This document shows, piece after piece, positions 55,173-64,000 of a DNA stretch of 64,000 nt. The notes beneath the pieces were generated by a model, which was not told the origin of the DNA, did not search any database, and was given only the letters and a program-made list of their open reading frames with translations. A program made the translations under genes and the position numbers. Source of the DNA: Cephalotus follicularis (lineage: Eukaryota > Streptophyta > Magnoliopsida > Oxalidales > Cephalotaceae); the NCBI GenBank assembly GCA_001972305.1, contig BDDD01002042.1:77548-141547 (forward strand), in the 5' to 3' direction. Numbering within the stretch: the first letter of the stretch is position 1; each line of letters opens with the position of its first letter.

Positions 55173-55917
55173 ATATATGTATATGCATACAATAGCACAC
55201 AATTACACAGTAAACACAAAATGAAGCAAGTTCTAAAACAACGCATAACAAACAGACCATACAACAATCATACACACAAGCTGGTAGGCACTCGGACATG
55301 GAGTAACCTACCTCGAAGGTGGTTGGAAACGAAGATCGCCTAATATTTCTGGACTTCCTTCCTGGTTGAGGACTGCTACACACCTTTAGCTTTGCCAATT
55401 CCTCCTTCCTTGCACAATCCTTGCTCCCAGGGAATGGGTTTATATACAATTGGAGTGCAGGGGACATGGGGGCTCCCATGCATCTCCCACTTCCACCAAC
55501 ATATGGCTCCATCTCCCACTTTCTCACTTCTCTCTCGATTTCTCTAGAGCAAATGTGTAAGATAAATGGCTAAAAGTGTGTCTCCAGGCCGCACATCCAC
55601 ATATATACACGTGAGAAAAGGATCTAGAATTGTTGAGACAATTCTCAACGGTGCAGGCCATTCCACAACTTGGACCAACCTCTCCAATTGGGCCTCACTT
55701 TACATTTCCTTCATTCCTTTGTCTTTAAAGCCCAATTACTATATACCATATTAAATTCAACCCAAAGAGAATAAAACACTCACTTAAGCCCAAAGTCATA
55801 AATAGTAATCCATCATAGCCCAATAAAATACTTCATAAAATCCTGGCCCAGTTCAATAGGAAGGAAAATAATTACAAAGCTCAATAATAATTATTTATAA
55901 TATTTAGGGCTCTTACA
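55173..55917 (-). repeat. Element B 5' LTR, 5' portion
   Basis: Matches 44894-45641. It includes donor-like CGAG|GTAGGTTAC at 55311 and TATA at 55446-55436, and ends TGTAAGAGCCC at 55917. Confidence 0.93.
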
Positions 55918-56252
55918 TCCTCCCCCCTTTACAGAAATCTCATCCCGAGATTTCCTAGGATGAAAAGAAATGGGGATACTTAGCCTGCATATCATATTCT
56001 CTTTCCCAGGTAGCTGCTTCTACTCCGTGGTATTGCCACAATACATTCACTAACGGAATGGTTTTATTCCTCAACTGTTTGATTCGTCGTCGAGAATCTG
56101 GATAGGTATCTCCTTGAAACTCAAATCCGTTGTCAACTCCAATAGTTCCCATTGTGTCACATGAGAAGGGTCAGGGTGGTACTTCCTCAGCATCGAAACA
56201 TGAAACACGTCGTGTACACCTGCCAGGCTGGGTGGTAAGGCAAGTCGATAAG
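55918..56252 (-). mobile_element. Second internal copy of family B, truncated
   Basis: Polypurine tract and integrase end of another B unit directly joined to the LTR: 'LRNKTIPLVNVLWQYHGVEA' and 'ATWEREYDMQAKYPHFF' (56152-55955). It matches 45642-45985 with independent mutations, and is cut at GTCGATAAG by element C. It shows that the 50.5-55.9 kb LTR is shared by two internal regions, as expected from unequal recombination between LTRs. Confidence 0.92.
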
Positions 56253-57887
56253 TGATGGGTGTCGTTAGGCCGAATCAAAATTACCCTAATCTAACAATTT
56301 AGCAAGTGGAAGTAGGGATCGTTCCCACGAAGAGCCTAAAGGAGATGCTATAAAAATAAACCTAGGATGCCACTAAACAGAAATAACAAATACTAAATTA
56401 ATTTAATCTAAGTTAGTAATGCAAATAAATAAATAGAGAATAGAGAATTGATTTGGATTAAACTAATTTAATGAGAAACTAAATAATTCAAAGCAAAAAT
56501 TTAATGTAAACTAACGAAATAATTAAATAAGAACAGTAATATGAAACAACAATCCCATAAATATGAGAATCCCCGTATGTAATATATATATATATTCAAA
56601 TTCATGGCACAAGTTTCAGTTTAGCGCAGAGAATTATCGAATTAACCTAGGTACAACCTATCTTGTCAAACCTTGATACTCTCAAAATGTTGATTGGTTA
56701 AAGGGTGTCTTTGGTTAACACAGAAAACTAGTGATTTAGCCTAAGTACAACCTATCCTGTCACACCTTGATACTCTCAAAAGTTTGATTGGTTAAAGGCT
56801 ATCATTGGTTCAATCACATAGAAAGATATTGCATGATATAGATGAAACAAAGCTACTAACAATAAATCATCAAAACATATTTTATATATTAAAAATTCTT
56901 TTTATCAATATTGTCACTACATTAACAAGAAAAAGTGTCTCACAAACATGCAATTTAATTTAAAAACCAGAACTGAAATATATATATATAACATGAGTTC
57001 ATCTACATTTAGGGATTAAAATACTTATCCGAACATAGTGTCTTCTTCAAAGAATTCTCCCTCTCCATGCCGTTACTCTTCTCCAAGCCGTCCGTGCGTC
57101 TCTCTTCTGTTTTTAATTGTCATGCTCTAATTGTCTGCTTTATGATATATATATATCCATGTAACGTAACCGACTAAAACCTAAAACGTGTGGCGCCTTT
57201 TGCTGATGCGTGCATGGTTTTTATGGACTCGTGAGTGCATGTGGGCTGCTGGCATTGAATTGCCGAGCGTAGGAGATTTGATGCATGGCCTTCTTATGCG
57301 TAAAGCCTTAAGATGTGCATGGACTGCATGTTGGACGCTGGGCTGATTGCATGGTTGATTGTTACATGGGCTGCTTAATTGAAGTGGACACTTGCATGTT
57401 GGTGATTGGCTGCATGGACGCATGAAAGATTGCAAATATGGAACGCTGAATTGATGTATATGGAATTGATGCAGGCGGCGTAACAATTTGAGGCTTAATG
57501 CGTGATGTCATGATGATGTCATCAATGGGCTCCAAATATTTCAACCTTTGTTTTTTTTTTTGTAATATCTCTTTATCGGACCTTCAGAATGAACCGATCC
57601 AAGAACTAAAAGTGTTCCAAATAATTTTATGAACAAAATAAATACCATATTCAATATTTTTTGAGCCTTAAATTTTGACTTCTCTTGCTTAAGTGAGTGC
57701 ACTTTTTAACCGATCGTTGATTTCAAACCACTTTAACTCGAAAGGTAACGTTTTAGCTCCATTTTCTCTTATTCCGCAATGATAAACATAATACTTGAAA
57801 ATCAAATAAATATCACCACAGTAGTTTATCATAAGCATAAAAATATAATAAATAAATCATTAAAATCACACATTTTTATGTTTATCA
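56253..57887 (-). repeat. Element C 3' LTR
   Basis: 1,635 bp with TGAT...ATCA ends. 56253-57480 matches 62790-64000 closely. It includes two imperfect direct repeats of about 115 bp around CAACCTATCxTGTCA...GGTTAAAGG (56640-56815). The outer boundary at 57887 is inferred from TG/CA ends beside a purine tract (GTATGAGGGAATT on the minus strand), because the other LTR runs off the window. Confidence 0.8.
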
Positions 57888-59319
57888 AATTCCCTCATAC
57901 TTGCACTTTGCTTGTCCTCAAGCAAACAAAATGGGAAGTTAAGAACAAGAACATAAAAAAAAAACATAAACAGCAAATACAAACAAAAACCTAACTCACT
58001 TTCGTAGGAATCACGATTGCATTCAGCGAATGCAACAAGCCTTTAAACCCCTAGGTGGCCCTAGTGGACGAGTTTTGTCTCGTGAGTGTTTTCCAAGTGA
58101 ATAAACAAACAAAATTCAGTTCATCAAAAATTTGACAATAGGTTAAACGTATCTCTACTAAAAAATTCATAGAACACCCCTATACTTAAATTTTATTATC
58201 TCGTTCCAAGTTCTAAAATCAAAACACATCTCAATTAAGGAGTTTTCATATATTTCTATTATTCCAAAATATATAAACCAATCAAAATATGCATTCTTAA
58301 CAACATAAAATCCTAGTTCGGAGAACTTTAGCACTTACACACATTCTTTTTTTTTTTTGCTTTTTTTCTTTCTTTCTTTTTTTTTCATTTTTCCACAATT
58401 TTCCATCTGAAATGTCATGGATGGAGCAAACACCAGACACTCAAAGTACTAAGTAGCTTCAGATTTTTATTTTTATTTTTTCTTTACCAATTTAAATTCG
58501 TGCAATGTCTTGATCTCTTAAGCTTTCTATAAGACCTATGTAGCGAGCTTTCGAACAGTTACTCTCAAACCAGTTGTCTTTAAGGAACTAGGTGTAAAAC
58601 ACCCCTAAGGCTTAATTACTCGAATCAAATAGGCTACAAACCAAGACTGAATTAAAAAATGTAAAATTTGCTTTATTCTTTTTTTTTGCTTTTTTTTTGT
58701 ACATATATATATGCAATAACATTCATTCATCGTCCTTCTCCTCACTAAAATTTATGAAACTTCAAAAACATACAAGACGGTCTTTTATTAATTATTTTCA
58801 TTTATTTTTCGCATACACTCCTACCTTGAGATATATTTCTTTTCTTTTCCTCGAAAATGAAAATTTTATTATTTCTCATATGAGGTTTTCTATTATTTTT
58901 AAGCATATCAACATTTATTCCTACTTTCAAAATTAAAATGAACAATAGAACTAAACACCCCCCCTCCCCCCCCATACTTAAACGTTGCATTGTCCTAGAT
59001 GCAATAAAACACAAATAGAAAAATAACAATAAATGAGCAAAAATAATCAAACAATGCAAATAAATAAAAGAGCAATGGGGTAGGATTTACCAGATATTAT
59101 ATGGAGCATGAAGGAATTTATCAGTGCAGCTGAAATTGAGAAATATGGAAACATCGAACTGCACGTAATTTACCTAAAAAAACAATGACAAACAAAAACA
59201 AAAGCATAAAAGAAACGAGATATATAAATAAAATAATAAATAAATAAATAAAATAGTGGGTTGCCTCCCACTAAGCGCTTTGCTTTAACGTCTTTCGCTA
59301 GACGCAGCTGGTGTGGATA
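57888..59319. other. Element C 3' untranslated region
   Basis: No gene. The minus strand has two copies of a GGACAAGCAAAGTGCAAGT-like motif: near 57893-57922, and GGACAATGCAACGTTTAAGT with a G-rich run near 58955-59000, a pattern common before the 3' LTR of Athila/Tat elements. The sequence AGTGGGAGGCAACCCAC near 59258-59275 (minus strand) is another familiar tag of these elements. Poly-T runs lie at 58347-58390 and 58680-58700. Confidence 0.65.
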
Positions 59320-59451
59320 TCAAAGAAGAGTGTAGACAGGATCAATCAAGTCAACAGACTCAATGATCTGTTCATTAGTAATTTCATCCACATATGGTTT
59401 CAAACGCAGCCCATGGACGTTAAATGTGTCTTCAAAACCTGTCCAAGAAAA
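59320..59451 (-). pseudogene. C-terminal scrap of element C polyprotein
   Basis: Minus strand 'GFEDTFNVHGLRLKPYVDEI' and 'TNEQIIESVDLIDPVYTLL' then TGA. 'FxVNGxRLKxY' is the usual end of the Athila/Tat integrase polyprotein. It shows that the missing pol was lost by internal deletion. Confidence 0.75.
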
Positions 59452-59705
59452 TTCAAAAATACCAAGTGAAAGCACAGTTTGAATAATATAAACAGCATCC
59501 TAGAAAGATTTTCACCAATAAAAACCATGAATAGAACCATAACATTTAAGTGCATCAACACAATGGGAAAAAACAATTTTTATAATATAAGAACCATCCC
59601 AACAAGAATTCCACCAGTAAAAACTGTCAAGAACGCAATCTACCAAAGTACTAGTCTCCCAATTCCAAAGAACATTCACAATTTCAAATGAGGTGGAACA
59701 ATGAC

Positions 59706-60179
59706 TCATGAATGAATTTTTATATTACAAGGCAATTCTTTTAATTCAAATTTTGGAAACTTTTCTATGAATGGTTTATGCCAAGATGTGGGCAATGGAC
59801 CTAGTGATTCTAATGGTTGTGGATCTAACACCTCAAAGAAATCTTCTTTTTCAATATCCTCAAATTCCCTCATACACTCACTAATGATTTCATCAAATTC
59901 GCCTTCCGTATCCGAAATGAATTCAATAACCCCATTATCTAGCCACTTCAAAAATTCCTGTTAAATTGCTTCCTCATCCTCTATTTCCTTCAAGCATTCA
60001 CTAAAGTTGCTATCAAACTCTAGGTCAAAGGATGTTTGGTCAGGCGTGACAATTTTGTGAGTGCAATGGGATAGATGATCCCACTCACTACCCGAATTTG
60101 GCTCATTGATCTTATTTTCTAGCCATGCTAACTCTGCTTCATTTTCCAACCACTGTAACATGTCCTTTTGGGTAGACAA
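59706..60179 (-). pseudogene. Protease-RT linker of element C
   Basis: Two frames split by a stop near 59958: acidic segment 'EWDHLSHCTHKIVTPDQTSF' then 'DNGVIEFISDTEGEFDEIIS' and 'PLPTSWHKPFIEKFPKFELK' followed by 'ELPCNIKI'. In Athila/Tat proteins 'LELKPLPxxLKYAFLG' opens the RT domain; here sequence stops exactly at that point. This marks the deletion edge. Confidence 0.8.
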
Positions 60180-60191
60180 GCTCAGATTTTG

Positions 60192-60734
60192 CTACAAAGA
60201 GTTATGCACAAGTGTCTCGGGCGCACACTTGGATACCACCTCATAAATCACATCTATGGCAAAACAAGCCTCCTCACCTTGAGGTCCTATGGGTGCATTG
60301 AAGATGTTTATTCTTAATTTCTTATTACCAAAGGATATGTCCATAGCACCAGATCGATAATTTATGCAAGCATTTGCCGTGGCTAAGAAAGGACGACCTA
60401 AGATAATCAATTGCGGTTTCTCATTCGCATGTGTTTCCATATCAAGCACAAGGAAATCCACTAGAAAATAAAGCTTATCTACTTTCACCAAAACGTCCTT
60501 AATGAATCCCTTCGGAATTTTCAAAGATCTATCAGCAAGTTGAAGGGTTACCTCAACGAGTTTCAATTCTCCAAATTTGAAATGGTCATAAACTGAGCTA
60601 GGGAGGATGCTAACGATGGCCCCTAAATCAAGGAGTGTTATCTCTATAAGTAAATTTCCAATCTTGCAAGATATTAGAGGAGATCCATGGTCTTTGAGTT
60701 TAGGTGGCAACTTGTTAGAAAGAACTGCGCTCAC
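60192..60734 (-). CDS. Aspartic protease of element C
   Basis: An open 180-codon frame. 'LPPKLKDHGSPLISCKIGNL' leads to 'LLDLGAIVSILPSSVYDHF' with the active-site Asp36 in the DLGA form found in Athila/Tat proteases, then 'LADRSLKIPKGFIKDVLVKV' and 'LIILGRPFLATANACINYRS' (ILGRPFL flap/core signature). It would be part of a Gag-Pol precursor. The domain looks intact, but the flanking frames are interrupted. Confidence 0.88.
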   Translation of the reverse strand: MSAVLSNKLPPKLKDHGSPLISCKIGNLLIEITLLDLGAIVSILPSSVYDHFKFGELKLVEVTLQLADRSLKIPKGFIKDVLVKVDKLYFLVDFLVLDMETHANEKPQLIILGRPFLATANACINYRSGAMDISFGNKKLRINIFNAPIGPQGEEACFAIDVIYEVVSKCAPETLVHNSL

Positions 60735-60930
60735 CTACTCTGTTAAATGAACTGTTTTTAGAATGTGCGTTTTCAGCTTACGCTTCGTGGTGCATAAGTC
60801 TTTCAAAAACTTGGCATATGTTGGCACTTGTCGTATCGCATCTAGGAGAGGAAGATTGATCTGGACTTGCTTAAACAGTTCCATCATCTCGTCCATCCTT
60901 CTAGCATTTTTACCCAACGGAGGAACTAAA
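60735..60930 (-). pseudogene. Gag-protease linker of element C
   Basis: 'FKQVQINLPLLDAIRQVPTY' followed by 'AKFLKDLCTTKRKLK', the conserved segment between gag and protease in Athila/Tat elements (usually F..VQINIPLLDAIKQ.P.YAKFLKDLCT.KR). A stop near 60734 separates it from the protease. Confidence 0.88.
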
Positions 60931-61138
60931 GACGGAGATCACAAACACTCAGGAAAAGGTGCTTTAGGTGAAGCAGGAATAATGTCTTTGTCCTTCCCTT
61001 GTGTTCATTCTCTTTAGATATGAAGGCTTTAGTGACTTTCGTTTTAGAATTTCTAACACTCTCTTTCTCACCACTCTCGGAAGACTCATTCTCCTCAAGA
61101 CTCTTTTCATGAGTCAGATCAGGATTTGCAACTGTGAC

Positions 61139-62005
61139 TTACGGTTCTCCAATTATTCTACCACTTCTCAAAGTAGTAATTGCTTGAGCTTGTTCAATAT
61201 GGGAATACTGTCCAGACTGATTTCTAGGGTTACCTACCACTTGACTAGGCAGGTGTCCTTCTCTTTTCCTAATGATATCGGCTAGCTGTCCTATTTGAGA
61301 TTCTAATTTTGAGATGGATTGGGTATGGGAGTGAAGAATCTGATCATATTTTTGGCTATTCTTTGTGATCCCATCCAAATCAAATAGAACCTTATCCATT
61401 TTATCTTCAGTTGTCGTGAGCGCTTGAGGTGAAAATTTTGATTGTTGCACATCCTGATAGGCATTCTGATAAGGAAAGGAATTATTTTGCCTATACGAGG
61501 GATTATGGCTGATATTGGGTTGCTTCCATGAAAAAATGGGGTGATTTCTCCATCCCGGGTTATTTGTGTTGGAGAATGAATCATTAACTGGTCTAGAGAA
61601 TCCTTGAATTGCTTGTGCTTGCTCTTGAATAAATTCAGGGTATTGCACAATAAGCGGACAATCACTCATGTAATGTGTTGGACTAGCGCACAAAGCACAA
61701 GCCTCTTGTGTAATGGATTTCTGAGTAGATTGCGTCAGAAGCGTCCCTATGGTCAGCACTTTATCTAATATCTGGGATAAGATGTCCACCTTATCTAATT
61801 TTGGGGATAAGATGTCCACCTTAGCCTTGATGGTTTCAAATTGGCTAACTTCATAAATACCTTCTTTCTTTTGAATACCCGTTGCGGAGGACTCTACTCT
61901 GGATGATAAATGGTGCAAAGAGTTCTCGTTAAGGGCCTCAAACAATTGCCAAGCTTCGTCCTCACTTTTATGCATGAATGTACCTCTACAAGAAGCATCC
62001 ACCAT
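61139..62005 (-). pseudogene. Gag C-terminal half of element C
   Basis: 288 codons. 'DASCRGTFMHKSEDEAWQLF' is the retrotransposon-gag end. A duplicated 10-residue unit 'KVDILS..LD' follows at residues 62-81, then a single zinc knuckle C103-x2-C106-x4-H111-x4-C116 ('CALCASPTHYMSDC'), and a Gln/Asn-rich tail with 'LESQIGQLADIIRKREGHLP'. It stops at 61141, before the linker frame. Confidence 0.87.
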
Positions 62006-62647
62006 CTGTCTATTTTGCGTAGTCAGCCCATCATAGAAGCATTGGACTAAATGCCATTTAGGGACGGCATGATGAGGACATTTTCTGATGAGGTCCTTTA
62101 ATCTTTCCCATGATTCATGGAACTGCTCACCATCTTGTTACGAAAAGCTAGTGAGAGCTCATCTTATCTGGTTATTTCAGCCAACGGAAAAATATTTCTT
62201 GAGGAACTTGTGCTGTATTTGTGCCCATGTAGTGATGATCACCGAATCCAAGGAATGTAACCATTGTTTCGCTCTATCTTTCAATGAGAATGGAAATAAG
62301 AATAGCTTAAGGGCATCCTCCGACAAGTTCTGAATTTTAAACGTGGATCAAATCTCAATGAATTCATCCAAATGCTTGTACGGTTCTTCATTGGCAAGTC
62401 CATAAAAGGATGGTAACATCTGAATAATACTGGACTTGATCTCATACTGAGCTACTTGGACAGCAAGCACCCTAATACATGAGGTAGTGGTATATGCACC
62501 TGGGGTAAAATGTTCACTTAAGGGCCGTCTTTGGTGTGCATCATGATTTTCACCCATTCTGGTGTTTACTCTAATGGTAGCAAGGGTTCTTTCAATTTCT
62601 AGGTCGCAAGTAAGTATTTCGGAGTCTAATGATTGGCGACATAACAT
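62006..62647 (-). pseudogene. Gag N-terminal half of element C
   Basis: 'YEIKSSIIQMLPSFYGLANE' then 'EPYKHLDEFIEI', a stop at about 62348, and after it 'FPFSLKDRAKQWLHSLD', 'WAQIQHKFLKKYF', two further stops near 62150-62165, 'GEQFHESWERLKDLIRKCPH' and 'WHLVQCFYDGL'. This is the canonical order of the plant retrotransposon gag domain. Start is uncertain; 62647 is the first Met in the frame. Confidence 0.85.
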
Positions 62648-62766
62648 GCAAATTTCCTAAAAATACCCTAATCGAAAAAGAAGAAAATTTCCTAAGTTTT
62701 TTCCAAAATTTTTTTTTATGACACTCACTACGCTCCCTAAGCTATTTTTATGACACTCGCTACGCT

Positions 62767-62783
62767 CCCCGGCAACGGCGCCA
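62767..62783 (-). other. Primer-binding site of element C (tRNA-Asp)
   Basis: Minus strand TGGCGCCGTTGCCGGGG, perfectly complementary to the 3' end of plant tRNA-Asp(GUC), six bases from the LTR. Diagnostic of Athila/Tat-type elements. Confidence 0.93.
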
Positions 62784-62789
62784 AAATTT

Positions 62790-64000
62790 TGATAGGTGTC
62801 GTTAGGCCGAATCAAAATTACCCAAATCTAACAATTTAGCAAGTGGAAGTAGAGATCGTTCCCACGAAGAGCTGAAAGGAGATGCTATAAAAATAAACCT
62901 AGGATGCCACTAAACAGAAATAACAAATACTAAATTAATTTAATCTAAGCTAGCAATGCAAATAAATAAATTGAAAAGAGAGAATTGATTTGGATTAAAC
63001 GAATTTAATGAGAAACTAAATAATTCAAAGGAAAAATTTAATGTAAACTAACAAAATAATTAAATAAGAAAATTAATATGAAACAGCAATCTCGTATATG
63101 TGAAAATCCCCGCATGTATATATATATTCAAATTCATGGCACAAGTTTCAGTTTAGCGCAGAAAATTACCGAATTAACCTAGGTACAACCTATCCTGTCA
63201 AACCTTGATACTCTCAAAAGGTTGATTGGTTAAAGTGTGTCTTTAGTTAACATACAAAACTAGTGATTTAACCTAAGTACTACCCTGTCACACCTTGATA
63301 CTATCAAAAGGTTGATTGGTTAAAGGCTGTCATTGGTTCAATCACATACAAAGATATTGCATGATATAGATGAAATAAAGCTACTAACAATAAATCATCA
63401 AAACAGATTTTATATATTAAAAATTCTTCTTATCAATGTTGTCACTATATTAATAAGAAAAAATGTCTCACAAACATGTAATTTAATTTAAAAATCAGAA
63501 CTAAAATATATATATAACATGAGTTCATATATAGTTAGGGATTAAATTACTTATCCGAATATAGTGATACAAGAAGATATCTTCGTCAAAGAATTCTTCC
63601 TCTCCGTGCCGTTACTCTTCTCCAAGACGTCTGTGCGTCTCTCTTCTGTTTTTAATTCTCATGCTCTAATTGTCTGCTTTATGATATATAAATCCATGTA
63701 ACGTAACCGACTAAAACCTAAAACTTGTGGCGCCTTTTGCTGATGCGTGCATGGTTTTTATGGACTCGTGAGTGCATGTGGGCTGCTGGCGTTGAATTGC
63801 CGGGCGTAGGAGATTTGATGCATGGCATTCTTATGCGTAAAGCCTTGATGTGCATGGACTGCATGTTGGACGCTGGGCTGATTGCATGGGCTGCTTAATT
63901 GAAGTGGACACTTGCATGTTGGTGATTTGCTGCATGGACGCATGAAAGATTGCAAATATGGAACGCTGAATTGATGTATATGGTAGTTGATGCAGGCGGC
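62790..64000 (-). repeat. Element C 5' LTR, cut by window end
   Basis: Starts TGATAGGTGTCG in window orientation and matches 56253-57480 with small indels. It has the same pair of CAACCTATCCTGTCA repeats (63187-63330). Confidence 0.92.

Larger units (their letters stand above)
43099..55917 (-). mobile_element. Element B: chromovirus with split 5' LTR
   Basis: Minus strand. 3' LTR 43099-45641, polypurine tract 45642-45652, gag-pol 50420-45679, PBS 50517-50529, 5' LTR 50534-52328 plus 55173-55917. Proteins follow the chromovirus order with a chromodomain tail and are more distant from A and D than those are from each other. Multiple stops and small deletions make it inactive. Internal sequence starts again after the 5' LTR, giving a tandem LTR-internal-LTR-internal structure. 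Confidence 0.93.
56253..64000 (-). mobile_element. Element C: RT-less Athila/Tat-type retrotransposon
   Basis: Minus strand. 3' LTR 56253-57887, internal region 57888-62789, PBS 62767-62783, 5' LTR 62790 to beyond the window. LTR termini read TGATAAAC...CCATCA. It codes for gag and protease only; reverse transcriptase, RNase H and most of integrase are absent, while a short C-terminal pol scrap remains at 59451-59320. The element is non-autonomous. It lies inside the integrase end of the second B copy. Confidence 0.9.

Noticed and set aside
1..64000. tRNA, rRNA or known small RNA genes
   Set aside because: No cloverleaf, rRNA core or snoRNA-like boxes were recognised by eye; matches to tRNA ends are retrotransposon primer-binding sites.

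Overview
This is a repeat-dense nuclear DNA window from a flowering plant, most likely a eudicot with a large genome (the species cannot be fixed from sequence alone). Evidence: exons of a plastid-type ADP-glucose pyrophosphorylase large subunit and of a plant endo-beta-mannanase, several Ty3/gypsy chromoviruses with 2-2.8 kb LTRs, an Athila/Tat-type element with a tRNA-Asp primer site, a CACTA transposon and an endogenous plant pararetrovirus fragment. No intact protein gene is present; every long coding stretch carries stops, frameshifts or deletions.

Layout. 1-4.6 kb: LTR remnants (a minus-strand LTR with TATA box and predicted leader intron, then a plus-strand LTR 3' end). 4.64-7.18 kb: AT-rich broken Caulimoviridae-like insertion. 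7.98-17.11 kb: complete minus-strand chromovirus A inside an older LTR. 17.1-24.9 kb: old LTR material holding a 0.9 kb CACTA element and a 1.4 kb GC-rich insert flanked by a 233-bp duplication. 24.9-32.65 and 42.27-43.06 kb: host DNA with the last exon of a beta-mannanase (plus) convergent with eight AGPase exons (minus). A solo LTR (29.10-31.74 kb) and complete chromovirus D (32.65-42.27 kb, TSD ATGAA) sit in AGPase introns. 43.10-56.25 kb: minus-strand chromovirus B in LTR-internal-LTR-internal arrangement, its 5' LTR split by a solo LTR (52.33-55.17 kb, TSD ATATA). 56.25 kb to the end: minus-strand Athila/Tat-type element C that has lost RT, RNase H and most of integrase; its 5' LTR leaves the window.

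Main unexplained structure: otherwise different LTRs carry arrays of short near-palindromes built on the same GTCGAC core with family-specific flanks (GCGTCGACGC, CAGTCGACTG, GAGTCGACTC). In elements A and D one array lies upstream of the TATA box and a second lies inside a predicted ~1.46 kb intron of the LTR leader, bounded by a GTAAGT/GTAGAG-type donor and a shared CTAACCCCCTAC...CAG acceptor module. This layout recurs in other LTRs here and is the best candidate for an undescribed regulatory or genome-defence-related system. Functions proposed for it are inference.
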